Numbered from the stretch's first letter, positions 1 to 8,714 are shown. The stretch: 64,000 nt of DNA from Aestuariirhabdus sp049985285 (GCF_049985285.1 NZ_JBNIEU010000001.1:186001-250000); one strand, 5' to 3'. The notes: a model not told the origin generated them from the sequence alone. Numbers and translations: made by a program.

Positions 1-54
1 TTCCTCTTCCTGACGACGTACAACCACACGGTCGTATAACGGACGAATATTCAT
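1..54 (-). CDS. groES: Co-chaperonin GroES, N-terminal fragment (cut by window edge)
   Basis: Reading leftwards from an ATG at 54-52, the first 18 codons give MNIRPLYDRVVVRRQEEE, which is the characteristic GroES amino terminus. GroES caps the GroEL folding chamber in the cytoplasm. A ribosome-binding sequence GGAGAA lies about 6 bases before the start. The rest of the gene, and presumably groEL, lie beyond the left edge. A sigma32-like promoter about 160 bases upstream fits heat-shock control. Identity rests on a short but very distinctive segment. Confidence 0.9.
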   Translation of the reverse strand, partial: MNIRPLYDRVVVRRQEEE

Positions 55-211
55 TGATGTTTCTCCAGTGTTTTCCAAAATGCTGGTAGACCAGCAACCG
101 TTTAATGTCTGCTTCCGGAGATTCCGGAAAGGTGAAGCCTCACACAACGTTTGGCTCCTATGCTCCAACGCCTGTTTACACAGTTCGCCGTAAGCGTATT
201 GGTGATCCTGT

Positions 212-239
212 AGATGGGGGTGAGCGGGAGGATTTCAAC
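212..239 (-). promoter_or_regulatory. Sigma32 (heat-shock) promoter for groES
   Basis: On the minus strand the sequence reads GTTGAAA, 13 bases, then CCCCATCT. This matches the known sigma32 consensus (CTTGAAA, 13-17 bases, CCCCATNT) at nearly every position. It points towards groES and would give a leader of roughly 150 bases. It lies between the fxsA stop and groES, so groES need not depend on read-through from fxsA. Confidence 0.8.
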
Positions 240-257
240 ACCCCGGGTCGAAAATAT

Positions 258-725
258 TTACTCTTCGCGACGATATTCGCCATCGATCACGTTACCGCGG
301 GCATCAGTCGGGCGATCTGGACCGAAACGATCGGCGTGACCCCGTGGCTGTCCTCCCAGTTGCGCGCCGACAAACAGGCTTCCGGAACCGATAAGCCGAG
401 CCACCAGCAAGCGCCGCAACGGGGCTATCAAAAGGGTAAAACCGATGGCGTCGGTTACAAAGCCGGGGGTGAGCAATAGCGCACCACCCACCGCCAGCAG
501 GAAGCCTTCCAGTATCTCCTGGGCGGGCATCTCACCACTGTTCATGCGCTGATTGGCCCGCATCAATGTGCTCAGCCCCTGCTGGCGTAGCAGATTAATG
601 CCGATTATCGCGGTGAGCAGCACCAGACCAACGGTATACCAGGCTCCGATAACCTCGCCCACCTTGATCAAGACCACCATCTCCACAATCGGGATGATGA
701 TGAACAACAAAAACAGAATTCGCAT
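258..725 (-). CDS. fxsA: FxsA family membrane protein
   Basis: This 155-residue protein is a small inner-membrane protein of the FxsA family. Overproduction of FxsA in E. coli relieves F-plasmid exclusion of phage T7; its normal role is unclear. The sequence shows a hydrophobic N-terminal segment (residues 2-20), a second (about 28-46), a glycine-rich hydrophobic stretch LLAVGGALLLTPGFVTDAIG (about 76-95) typical of the family, and a polar C-terminal tail. It lies just upstream of groES in the same direction, the classical fxsA-groES arrangement, but groES has its own sigma32-type promoter in the gap. Confidence 0.88.
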   Translation of the reverse strand: MRILFLLFIIIPIVEMVVLIKVGEVIGAWYTVGLVLLTAIIGINLLRQQGLSTLMRANQRMNSGEMPAQEILEGFLLAVGGALLLTPGFVTDAIGFTLLIAPLRRLLVARLIGSGSLFVGAQLGGQPRGHADRFGPDRPTDARGNVIDGEYRREE

Positions 726-892
726 AGTCGATTCCCGGAATCAGTGTGCTCTATAGATGGAGGCGATTGCATGAAATTCAACCCCGCCACCATCCCTGCG
801 GATGAATATCCTGCTTTGGTATGAATTCAGGGGGATCTGCTTCGGGTATTATGTCCCCCAGATCTTCAATTCACCCTACCGAGGAGTATCCC

Positions 893-1651
893 ATGGAATT
901 AAAGGACAAGGTCATCATCATTACCGGCGCAGGTCAGGGCCTGGGACGCACCATGGCGGTGGAGCTGGCGGGCAAAGGGGCGCGCATCGCACTGGTTGAT
1001 CTCAACGAAGAGAAACTGGCCGAAAGCCAGCAAGCCTGCGAAACAGCGGGTAGCGAAGCACGTTTCTACCTGGCCAACGTCGCCGACGAAGCCGCCGTTG
1101 AGACCATGGTAAAAGAGGTCGCCCGCGATTTTGGTCGCATCGATGGCCTGATCAACAACGCGGGCATCCTCAGGGATGGTTTGCTGGTCAAGGCTCGAGA
1201 CGGCGAGATCACCAAGATGAGCCTGAGCCAGTGGCAATCGGTCATCGACGTTAACCTCACCGGCGTTTTTCTCTGCACTCGAGAGGTTACCGCGCAGATG
1301 GTGGAACAACAAAGTGGCGGAGTCATCATCAATATTTCCAGTATTGCCAGGGCGGGTAATATGGGACAAACCAACTACTCTGCGGCCAAGGCCGGGGTGG
1401 CTGCGATGACAGTAACCTGGGCCAAGGAGCTGGCGCGTTTCGGAATTCGCTGCGCCGCTATCGCCCCCGGCTTTATCGCCACCGATATGACCGCAGGAAT
1501 GAAACCCGAGGCGCTGGAGCGCATGACCGCCGTCATCCCACTCAAGCGCATGGGAACCTGCGAAGAGATCGCTCATTCGGCGGTGTATATCTTCGAGAAC
1601 GACTACTACAGCGGGCGCATCATCGAGATGGACGGTGGCCTGCGCCTGTAA
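893..1651 (+). CDS. SDR family oxidoreductase (FabG-like 3-ketoacyl reductase)
   Basis: This 252-residue NAD(P)-dependent short-chain dehydrogenase has the usual Rossmann features: TGAGQGLGR nucleotide-binding motif near residue 12, NNAG near 90, catalytic Ser in the INISS segment, and the YxxxK pair in NYSAAKAG. The C-terminal APGFIATDMT stretch resembles FabG-type 3-oxoacyl reductases. The ATG at 893 was chosen over an upstream ATG at 821 because GAGGAG sits at the right distance and family homology starts at MELKDK. It stands alone, with a bidirectional hairpin terminator downstream. No dedicated fatty-acid genes are adjacent, so the exact substrate (acyl-CoA, acyl-ACP or another ketone) is open. 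Confidence 0.85.
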   Translation: MELKDKVIIITGAGQGLGRTMAVELAGKGARIALVDLNEEKLAESQQACETAGSEARFYLANVADEAAVETMVKEVARDFGRIDGLINNAGILRDGLLVKARDGEITKMSLSQWQSVIDVNLTGVFLCTREVTAQMVEQQSGGVIINISSIARAGNMGQTNYSAAKAGVAAMTVTWAKELARFGIRCAAIAPGFIATDMTAGMKPEALERMTAVIPLKRMGTCEEIAHSAVYIFENDYYSGRIIEMDGGLRL

Positions 1652-1743
1652 CAGGCCGCCGCTTCGCCTAGAATAGCTGGGAAACCAGGCGGAGACATGA
1701 GAAGAGTCAAGCCAGAATGCTGTATTACCGCTGCGGACAAAAT

Positions 1744-1771
1744 AAAGGCGCTGCATCGCTACAGCGCCTTT
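1744..1771. terminator. Bidirectional hairpin terminator
   Basis: A perfect 10-bp stem (AAAGGCGCTG / CAGCGCCTTT) with an 8-base loop lies between two convergent genes, the SDR on plus and the periplasmic binding protein on minus. A and T runs flank the stem on both sides, so it can serve either direction. Confidence 0.75.
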
Positions 1772-1804
1772 CATGCACAAAGCAAAAGGTTTAATGCGTT
1801 GGCG

Positions 1805-2998
1805 TCAGCGCTTATCCCAGGGCACAAATAGCCGACCCACGGTCTCGGCATAATGATCAGGAAGGACCAGGTGGCGACGGCCATCCTGCCATTGGATCAC
1901 GTACATGGCCTTACCGGTTTGCTTGCCACTTTCCGCTACCTTATATCGTCCCATGATGGAAATAAAGCTCATGGTCTTCAGCTGCTCGCGAACCTTGTCC
2001 TTGTCCAGGGAGTTGGCCAGCCGCACCGCAGCTTCCAACACCTCACCCGCTGCGTAGCCGCCCGCGGCATTGCTATCCGCCCGCCGTTCGTACAAGCGGC
2101 GGTAACGGAAGTCGAAATCGAAGGCCATGGGTTTACGCGCACCACTGATCCAGGGCGTGAAACCCAGTATATTGTTTGCATCCGCGCCCAGCGTGTCACC
2201 AAAAGCCGCCAGCGAGGGGCCCGAGGTGAAACCAAAATTTCTGGGGCTATAGTTCTGCCGCTTGGCCTCTTTGACAATGGCTACGGAGTCGTCAAAGTAG
2301 GTGGCACCTAATACCAGCTCGGCCCCCACTTCGGCAAGATCTGCCACTATTGTCGAAAAATTCTTGGTATTGGCAGAGTAGCCACTGTAGACCAGAACCT
2401 CCATACCCAGCTCTTCGGCTTTGGCCTTCGCCCCCATGGCAACCGCGCGGGTGAACAGGTTATCCTGGTAAACGATGCCGACGTTATTTACACCGTGAGA
2501 CTTGGCGATACGTAAACCATCCACCATGTATTCGCCGGCAGGTAGGTCGACCTGAAAAATATTTTTATAACCTCTGTTCCAGATCGCTTCCGCAGCAGCA
2601 GTGCCCGACACCATTGGGAACTGATACTTCTCCGCCACGTCACTGGCGTTCATTGTGAGGTTAGAGGCGTAGGGTCCGACCAGCAGATCCACCTTGTCAC
2701 GAGTAATCAGGCGCTCATACAGCTGCGCACTCTTGGCAGGATTCGATTCATCATCGTACTTCACAATCTCGACGTTTTGACCGAGCAATGCTCCCCGTGA
2801 GTTAACGTCATCGGCCCACATCTGTAAGCCCTGAAGCAAGCTTTCACCCTGCTCCTGATAAACTCCGGACAGCGACGCAGTAACACCGACCTTGATAACT
2901 CCATCGTTCGTTGCGGCAACAGAGCCGGTCGCAACGGCCATTAATAGCAGCGCGGCGCAGGCCCACAACGTCTGCTGTATTTTAAAAATAAGTCTCAT
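1805..2998 (-). CDS. ABC transporter substrate-binding protein, branched-chain amino acid type
   Basis: This exported type I periplasmic binding protein (about 397 residues; Peripla_BP_6 / LivJ-like) starts with a signal peptide ending near SVAAT. The mature part opens with IKVGVTASLSGVYQEQG, the usual start of Leu/Ile/Val-type receptors, followed by a domain with VDLLVGPYAS and later GYAAGEVLEAAV. An alternative ATG lies 9 bases upstream at 3007; the inner ATG is better spaced from AAGGG. It is the last gene of a tight operon after an exported hydrolase and MlaA. No permease or ATPase gene accompanies it, so it may bind a ligand for sensing or may serve transporters encoded elsewhere. The ligand cannot be read from the sequence. 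Confidence 0.85.
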   Translation of the reverse strand: MRLIFKIQQTLWACAALLLMAVATGSVAATNDGVIKVGVTASLSGVYQEQGESLLQGLQMWADDVNSRGALLGQNVEIVKYDDESNPAKSAQLYERLITRDKVDLLVGPYASNLTMNASDVAEKYQFPMVSGTAAAEAIWNRGYKNIFQVDLPAGEYMVDGLRIAKSHGVNNVGIVYQDNLFTRAVAMGAKAKAEELGMEVLVYSGYSANTKNFSTIVADLAEVGAELVLGATYFDDSVAIVKEAKRQNYSPRNFGFTSGPSLAAFGDTLGADANNILGFTPWISGARKPMAFDFDFRYRRLYERRADSNAAGGYAAGEVLEAAVRLANSLDKDKVREQLKTMSFISIMGRYKVAESGKQTGKAMYVIQWQDGRRHLVLPDHYAETVGRLFVPWDKR

Positions 2999-3010
2999 GG
3001 CGCTCATCCC

Positions 3011-3787
3011 TTATTTCTCAATATCTAGCTTACGTTTAGCCAACCAGAGTTTACGTACCAACTCATACTCAAACGGTGCGCCGGTTTCATAGTAACGGAA
3101 CGACGTATTCGCGCGAGTGTCGATGCCGTTGAGTAGCATCAAGGCCAACTCCTCCTCAGACTTCATATTCAACTCATCATACAAAGCTGACATCACTACC
3201 ATATCTACGCCAGTACCCACACCATCCCGTGCCGACGAAGGCCCCAGCACAGGCAGTACAAGGTAGGGTCCAGCGCCGACCCCCCAATACCCCAGAGTTT
3301 GCCCAAAATCTTCCTTATGCCTGGGTATACCGAAATAGGTTGCCGCGTCGATAAACCCTAGCAGACCCACGGTCGTATTGGTGACGAAGCGGCCCGCAGA
3401 CTGGTAACTCTTGGTAAACTCCAGTTGCAGCACACTATTGATAAAGGTCCTGATGTCGCCGATATTGTTAAAGAAGTTATGGATACCGTCCTGCATGATA
3501 TCGGGCGTAATATACTGGTAGCCATCAACGACCGGAAGGAACACATAACGATCGAAACGGTAGTTGAAACGGTACATGCTGCGGTTAAACCCTTCCCACG
3601 GGTCATAGACCTGCTCGGTCTCAAACTTCTCCTGGTCGACTAAATTCGCCGACTCAAAGTAAGCCGTGTCCGCAACATCACCCTCTATTTTTGGTGTGGT
3701 ACTGCAGGCGGTGACTGAAAACATCACCAACAGGGTCACTATCAAGCGAGTGAGTGCGCTATTCATGTAAGTCATTATTCTGCTCAT
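3011..3787 (-). CDS. mlaA: MlaA family outer-membrane lipoprotein (VacJ)
   Basis: MlaA sits in the outer membrane and removes misplaced phospholipid from the outer leaflet for return by the Mla pathway. The N terminus is a lipoprotein signal ending in VTAC. The mature part has DPWEGFNRSMYRFN, the family hallmark near residue 63, then the hydrophobic GRFVTNTTVGLLGFIDAA and a conserved DFGQTLGYWGVGAGPYLVLP segment. The ATG at 3787 is preferred because GAGGA lies 9 bases before it; the ATG at 3796 almost touches that sequence. Here mlaA is not beside mlaBCDEF but is sandwiched between an exported hydrolase (12-base gap) and a periplasmic binding protein (12-base gap). Confidence 0.92.
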   Translation of the reverse strand: MSRIMTYMNSALTRLIVTLLVMFSVTACSTTPKIEGDVADTAYFESANLVDQEKFETEQVYDPWEGFNRSMYRFNYRFDRYVFLPVVDGYQYITPDIMQDGIHNFFNNIGDIRTFINSVLQLEFTKSYQSAGRFVTNTTVGLLGFIDAATYFGIPRHKEDFGQTLGYWGVGAGPYLVLPVLGPSSARDGVGTGVDMVVMSALYDELNMKSEEELALMLLNGIDTRANTSFRYYETGAPFEYELVRKLWLAKRKLDIEK

Positions 3788-3799
3788 GGTTCCCATTCC

Positions 3800-5083
3800 T
3801 CACTGCTTAAAGACGTTGATCATATGCGCCACATTATCTTTGTGGGACATGTTGCCGCAGTGGCCACCCTTGGGATAGATTTTGGCTCGATCGCCAAAAA
3901 CGCGAGGAAAGAAATCGATCTCTCCCGGCGCCAGAATGATGTCATCCTGATTATGCATAACCTCAATTTTATCGGAGGTTTTAAGATAGGATTCCAGCGC
4001 TTCCAGGTTCATTGTGCTGGCAAACCCCTCGCGATCCAACTCGGGATTCTGTGCCTTGTAGTAGGGATAGAAAAAACCATGAAAATAATCGGTAAAACCG
4101 AGCTGGAATGTGGCGTCCATATATTTTCCAGGACTCGAACTACTGCCCATGGTGACGTTCTTCGGCACCACAAAACCCTGCTTGGTAATAACATCAGAGG
4201 TGTAGATCAGACTGGCTGAAGAGATGCGGAATGACACCCCGATTAGCGCAGCCAACTCTTCGTTATTCGGATCAACTGCATCGTACGCCTGGTACAGAAA
4301 CTCACCGTCCATCTCCACACCATCGGATTCTTTGTACGCGTTACCGACCTCTTCCACCAGGGCGTTAAAAAACTGCTCGAAGTTATCCACGCCGCCCGGG
4401 ATATTTTGGCTCATGCGATCCAGCAAGGAGATGGAGTTGTATAAAGAAACCGGGGGGTTGATCAGCAGCGCCTTGCGGAAGTTAAAGGTTTTTCGTTCTT
4501 CATCCAGCTTGGTGACGAAGGCGGCATTGAATCCTCCCAGGCTGTATCCGGCCACGTAGAAATCCGACACTTCGATATCGCCCTGATATCTCCCCCAGAG
4601 TTTCTCCATCACCCGGTAGATATCCTTCGCATCCTCGTAGGCGTGCCCGGGAACGCTGGTTTTTGAGGCGGATACGATAAAGTTCATAAAGGTCGGCGAG
4701 GAGATAGATACCACATGAAAACCGGCATTGTGATAAGCGCGCGCCATTTCGGTATTCTTGGCCCCGTTGTGGGAGGCCCCGGTACCCGCGATCAGGAACA
4801 CCAGCGGAGACTTCTCTTTCTGCCAGGCGTAGGAGTATCGGAGCTCTTCATCGAAGAAAAAAGGCTCTGGCACTTCGCGATCTTCAAAGATTCGAATGCG
4901 CCCCATCTTGAGCGGATTACCCTCAGGGAGCTCAGCCTTGACCTCAGGCAGGGTGCCAATCACCGTCGCTTCATAAGGGCTGTACTCAGGACTTAAGGTG
5001 GGAAAATCGTAGGGTTTCTGACTGGCGGCCCAACCGACTGTCGAAAACAGCCCGGCCGCAAGTACGACAAGTGCCTTCTTCAT
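3800..5083 (-). CDS. Exported alpha/beta hydrolase of unknown substrate
   Basis: This protein of about 427 residues has a cleavable signal peptide (MKKALVVLAAGLFSTVGWAA) and an alpha/beta hydrolase fold. The nucleophile elbow GYSLGG supplies the catalytic Ser near residue 185, HNQDD near 385 is a likely acid position, and the late GGHCG supplies the His. An N-terminal LIAGTGASHNG segment resembles the oxyanion loop. A start at 5083, preceded by AAGGAG, is chosen over an ATG at 5104. It is the first gene of the operon with mlaA and a periplasmic binding protein. A role on phospholipids or other envelope lipids is an inference from that context; protease or esterase activity is equally possible. 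Confidence 0.75.
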   Translation of the reverse strand: MKKALVVLAAGLFSTVGWAASQKPYDFPTLSPEYSPYEATVIGTLPEVKAELPEGNPLKMGRIRIFEDREVPEPFFFDEELRYSYAWQKEKSPLVFLIAGTGASHNGAKNTEMARAYHNAGFHVVSISSPTFMNFIVSASKTSVPGHAYEDAKDIYRVMEKLWGRYQGDIEVSDFYVAGYSLGGFNAAFVTKLDEERKTFNFRKALLINPPVSLYNSISLLDRMSQNIPGGVDNFEQFFNALVEEVGNAYKESDGVEMDGEFLYQAYDAVDPNNEELAALIGVSFRISSASLIYTSDVITKQGFVVPKNVTMGSSSSPGKYMDATFQLGFTDYFHGFFYPYYKAQNPELDREGFASTMNLEALESYLKTSDKIEVMHNQDDIILAPGEIDFFPRVFGDRAKIYPKGGHCGNMSHKDNVAHMINVFKQ

Positions 5084-5342
5084 ACCTAGTCTCCTTGGTT
5101 CCATCTTTTATTATGTAAAAACGAACAGAGGCGTTGTCCTAACCCCTCACTGCCGTAAAATCGCATGCTTTACAGGCTGTCGAATCCTTCCTCCGAGGAT
5201 ACTTGAAATTCCTGTCCTCTGTATAGTCTTTGACCTGTAACACGGTCGATACCGGGCAAGGCGGTCCCGGCCCGATAGTTTCGTCCATGGAGATGGGCTA
5301 CCATAGGCCTGTGTACGCCACCGCAGAGAACGCCCCCCGACA

Positions 5343-5666
5343 ATGGATTACAGCTCCCCCAAGGTTCGAATCTGGCAGGTTGTTAGCCTGGTTCCAGCCG
5401 GTAGCGTCGTGACCTACGGGCAGATTGCCCACATGGCGGGATTACCCCACCATGCACGCATGGTGGGCAGTGTGCTGAAGCAACTTCCGCCGGATTCCAG
5501 TATCCCCTGGCATCGGGTCATTAACTGTCAGGGCCGCATCTCCTTTCCACAGGGCTCCCCACAATACCTGCGCCAGCAGGAGCGACTACTCGCAGAGGGT
5601 ATTGAATTTATGGCCGAGCGCATCTCCCTGCAGCAGTTCCAGTGGCAGGGGGGCTTCGAATCCTGA
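5343..5666 (+). CDS. Alkyltransferase-like protein (ATL), MGMT-fold DNA repair factor
   Basis: This 107-residue protein has the DNA-binding domain of O6-alkylguanine-DNA alkyltransferases: a winged-helix with VPAGSVVTYGQIA and HARMVGSVLKQLP. The active-site motif, PCHRV in true alkyltransferases, reads PWHRVIN here, so the acceptor Cys is replaced by Trp (about residue 56). That is the defining trait of ATL proteins, which bind alkylated guanine without transferring the alkyl group and route it to nucleotide excision repair. The length matches stand-alone ATLs. It is monocistronic and convergent with ampG. Confidence 0.9.
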   Translation: MDYSSPKVRIWQVVSLVPAGSVVTYGQIAHMAGLPHHARMVGSVLKQLPPDSSIPWHRVINCQGRISFPQGSPQYLRQQERLLAEGIEFMAERISLQQFQWQGGFES

Positions 5667-5714
5667 TCGCGTGTGGTGACTCTTAACCGAGGTATCTGGC
5701 GCTTGGGGATCGAG

Positions 5715-7079
5715 TCAATCCCTGACGCCGGGCTGAGGCGAGCCCTTCGACAACCTCCCTTGCCGCAGCAACAGCCACAACGCCAAAGCAACGGCGGGCA
5801 GCCCCAGCAGCGCAGCATAGATAAAGAAATCGAAATAGCCGCTACTATCGACGATCACCCCCGAAAAACCACTGACAAACTTGCCCGGCAGTGTCATTAA
5901 CGAGCTGAACAGGGCGTATTGGGTCGCCGTATAGGCTCGGTTGGTCAAACTGGAAAGGTAGGCGATAAACGCCGTACTCGAGAGCCCACCACTGAAGTTA
6001 TCGGCACTGATCACCAGTGCTAACCACGCTTTATCGGGGCCGACCTGCGCCAACTGGGCGAACAGAAGATTGGTCAGCGCCACCAGCACCGCCCCGAGCA
6101 ACAAGGGCTTATACACCCCGAACCGCACCACGAACAGGCCACCCACCATCGCGCCAACGATGGTCATCACAAACCCGTAAACCTTGCCGATCGCCGCGAT
6201 ATCGGTCTTGCTGAACCCCAGATCGAGGTAAAACGGATTCGCCATGATCCCCATGGTGATATCGCTGAGCCGGTAAAGGCTGATAAACAGTAGCAACCAG
6301 AGCGCAATGACGCCGTTACGGCGAAAAAACTCAACAAAGGGTGCAACCACTGCCCCCAGCAGCCAGGCTTCCAGCCGCTGCCAACGGCTACTATCGGGGT
6401 CGAGATGCACCCGGTCCATCAACTGCTGCTCGGTGGTCCGCGCTACCGTATCGCGCTGGGCATCCGGTTCGCGGGTTAGCAGTACCGTCGCGATGCCAAC
6501 CCCCATTAACGCGGCCATCGACAGGTAAGCCACCGGCCAGTTGATACTATCGGCGATATACAGTGCGCCGGCACCGGCCACCAATAACGCCACCCGATAC
6601 CCAAAAATATAGGCGGCGGACATCGCCCCCTGATACTCCACTATCGCCGCTTCAATCCGATAAGCATCGATCGCTACATCCTGAGTAGAGGAGGAAAATG
6701 CGACCAGCAACCCCAGCAAGGCGATCGAGGTCAGCTGCTGCTGTGGGTCCGAAAGCGCCATCCCTACCAGTCCCAGGGTAATTCCTAACTGCCCCAGCAG
6801 AATCCAGCTGCGGCGCTGCCCCAGACGATACAGCAACGGTAAGCGCAGTCGGTCCACCACCGGAGCCCAGAGCACTTTGATCGAATAGGTGATGCCGATC
6901 CAGGCAAAAAAGCCGATCGCACTGCGGCTGACATCATAATCGCGCAGCCAGGCACTCAGCGTCGAAAACACCAGCAGAAAGGGTAATCCGGCGGCAAATC
7001 CGAGAAACCAGAGGGTGATCACCTGCGGCCGGGTATAGACCAGCAGCGCATCGCGCCACGAAAAACGCGACTCGTTCAA
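5715..7079 (-). CDS. ampG: AmpG family muropeptide MFS transporter
   Basis: This 454-residue inner-membrane transporter has about 12 to 14 hydrophobic segments and the AmpG-type start (VITLWFLGFAAGLPFLLVFSTLSAWL). AmpG imports GlcNAc-anhydroMurNAc peptides released during wall turnover, feeding cytoplasmic recycling. The SSTQDVAIDAYRIE segment is a strong family signature. AmpD, which cleaves the imported muropeptides, is encoded at 13.8 kb. I see no beta-lactamase or AmpR gene in the window, so the role here is likely recycling. It lies 30 bases downstream of yajQ on the same strand and may be cotranscribed. Confidence 0.9.
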   Translation of the reverse strand: MNESRFSWRDALLVYTRPQVITLWFLGFAAGLPFLLVFSTLSAWLRDYDVSRSAIGFFAWIGITYSIKVLWAPVVDRLRLPLLYRLGQRRSWILLGQLGITLGLVGMALSDPQQQLTSIALLGLLVAFSSSTQDVAIDAYRIEAAIVEYQGAMSAAYIFGYRVALLVAGAGALYIADSINWPVAYLSMAALMGVGIATVLLTREPDAQRDTVARTTEQQLMDRVHLDPDSSRWQRLEAWLLGAVVAPFVEFFRRNGVIALWLLLFISLYRLSDITMGIMANPFYLDLGFSKTDIAAIGKVYGFVMTIVGAMVGGLFVVRFGVYKPLLLGAVLVALTNLLFAQLAQVGPDKAWLALVISADNFSGGLSSTAFIAYLSSLTNRAYTATQYALFSSLMTLPGKFVSGFSGVIVDSSGYFDFFIYAALLGLPAVALALWLLLRQGRLSKGSPQPGVRD

Positions 7080-7109
7080 AGGGCGACTCGAACCGCGCAG
7101 GAGTGGGGA

Positions 7110-7592
7110 TTAATCACGGAAATTATCAAACTGCAGCGGCATATCCAGCTCGGCTTCGCGAAGCAACGCCATGCACTGCTGTAGGTCATCGCGTTTTTTT
7201 CCCGTTACTCGCACCTTCTCACCCTGAATAGCGGCCTGCACCTTGATTTTGGAATCTTTGATCTGCTTCACGATTTTCTTGGTCAGCTCTTTGTCCAGCC
7301 CTTCTCGCACGGTCACTTCCTGCTTTACCAGCTTGCCTGAGGCATAATGCTCCGCTATATCGAGGCATTTGACGTCAATACTGCGTTTGATCAGCTTCGC
7401 CTTGAGGATCTCCAGCAGTTGCTGCAGCTGGAAGTCGGCACTGGCAATCATGGTTATCCGATTTTCGGTACGCTCAAACGAGGCTTCAACCCCGCGAAAA
7501 TCGAATCGGGTTTCCAGCTCACGGTTGGCTTGGTTGACCGCATTGGTCAGTTCCTGCATATCGATTTCAGATACAGCGTCAAATGAAGGCAT
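7110..7592 (-). CDS. yajQ: YajQ family cyclic-di-GMP/nucleotide-binding protein
   Basis: This 160-residue cytoplasmic protein matches the YajQ family from MPSFDAVSEIDMQEL, through NRELETRFDFRG, to the C-terminal LQQCMALLREAELDMPLQF. YajQ-family proteins bind nucleotides, and some act as c-di-GMP effectors linked to transcription factors. The start at 7592 begins the conserved block; upstream in-frame codons lack family similarity. A divergent gene for a response regulator with a GGDEF-like domain lies about 150 bases away, suggestive but not proof of a shared c-di-GMP context. Confidence 0.92.
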   Translation of the reverse strand: MPSFDAVSEIDMQELTNAVNQANRELETRFDFRGVEASFERTENRITMIASADFQLQQLLEILKAKLIKRSIDVKCLDIAEHYASGKLVKQEVTVREGLDKELTKKIVKQIKDSKIKVQAAIQGEKVRVTGKKRDDLQQCMALLREAELDMPLQFDNFRD

Positions 7593-7742
7593 AGTGGCTC
7601 CTTGATCCAGAATAGGCCCCTTAAGGGGAAAAATTGGCCAGTCGTCAGGATAGGGCGACGGGGCACCAAATCGGGTATTATAACGTAACTTAGTGTTGGC
7701 TTGTGAGTCACCATCTACTTTGGCCACAGCGAAAGGAAAGCG

Positions 7743-8714
7743 ATGATCGACCCTAATTGCTCCATCATGGTTGTTGACGATGCGCGCTTTAGCAGCGCAA
7801 TGATTGGCCGCACCCTTGAGCGCACCGGCTTCAAGAACATCCGTTACGCAACCAGCGCTTTGCAGGCCCTCGATGAGCTGGAGCGGAAGCCCGCCAGCGT
7901 GCTGATCGCAGATTGGCTGATGCCCGAAATGGACGGGCTCGAACTGACCAGCCGGGTTCGGCAGCTCGATGAGGCCAGCAATCACTTCACCTACGTACTG
8001 CTTCTCACCGCGAAAGAGGGCGCGGACGCTTTGGAAGAGGCATTCGACCGTCAGGTAGACGACTTTATCCATAAGTCCGCCATGAACGAGCAGCTACCGC
8101 CTCGTATTTTTGCGGCTCAGCGTATGTCCTCGATCCAGAACAAGCTGCTGCGACAAAACCAGCTACTACTGGAGAACAATCAGCAGTTGCGTAGCCGCAA
8201 CCTGGTTGATGCCCTCACCGGACTCGGCAATGGTCGCTACATACTAAAAAAACTCAAAGAAAGCCTGCAAATAGTGCACGAGCGGGATCAGGCCGTCTGC
8301 GTTCTGATGGTAGACATCAAGCAAGCCGACCGTATTCAAACCAAATACAGCAAGGCGATGCTGGATGAAGTCACCCGTGGCGTCGGCCGCCGGCTCGCAC
8401 AACTGGTGAGGCCACTGGATATCGTTGGTCGATTGCAATCAACCCAGTTCGCGGTGATCACCACCGTTCCAAACCTGCACCAATGCAGTGGCGGCAGCTT
8501 TAAACGCATCCATGAGGGGATCAACCTCAAGGCATTCAAGACCTCTACCGGCTTTATTTCGGTACAAGCCAGTACGTTGTTGTGCGGCGTAGATGCCCGC
8601 AAGGGAAACATTGACGCAAAGACGATGTTGCTGTGGCTGCAGGAGCAGTCCGGTTGCCTGATCGACAGCAATCGTATTATGGAGTGTGACTACCTGCCAA
8701 TCCAAAAGAGTTGA
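7743..8714 (+). CDS. Response regulator with degenerate GGDEF-like output domain
   Basis: The 323-residue protein starts with a receiver domain (VDDARFSS near residue 11, phospho-acceptor Asp57 in LIADWLMPEMDG, Lys in DDFIHKS). After a coiled-coil linker it has a GGDEF-like domain opened by DALTGLGNGRYILKKL. The catalytic signature expected as RxGGDEF reads RLQSTQF at residues 230-236, so both glycines and the D-E pair are gone; cyclase activity is unlikely. It may bind GTP or c-di-GMP or serve as a docking domain. It precedes panE (8 bases) and a sensor kinase gene in one direction, and the kinase is a plausible partner. Confidence 0.82.
   Translation: MIDPNCSIMVVDDARFSSAMIGRTLERTGFKNIRYATSALQALDELERKPASVLIADWLMPEMDGLELTSRVRQLDEASNHFTYVLLLTAKEGADALEEAFDRQVDDFIHKSAMNEQLPPRIFAAQRMSSIQNKLLRQNQLLLENNQQLRSRNLVDALTGLGNGRYILKKLKESLQIVHERDQAVCVLMVDIKQADRIQTKYSKAMLDEVTRGVGRRLAQLVRPLDIVGRLQSTQFAVITTVPNLHQCSGGSFKRIHEGINLKAFKTSTGFISVQASTLLCGVDARKGNIDAKTMLLWLQEQSGCLIDSNRIMECDYLPIQKS

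Noticed and set aside
105..479. 124-codon plus-strand frame at the left end
   Set aside because: It crosses the groES promoter and the antisense of fxsA and has no recognisable domain.
899..1780. 293-codon minus-strand frame over the SDR gene
   Set aside because: It lies opposite an obvious SDR and its translation shows no family features.
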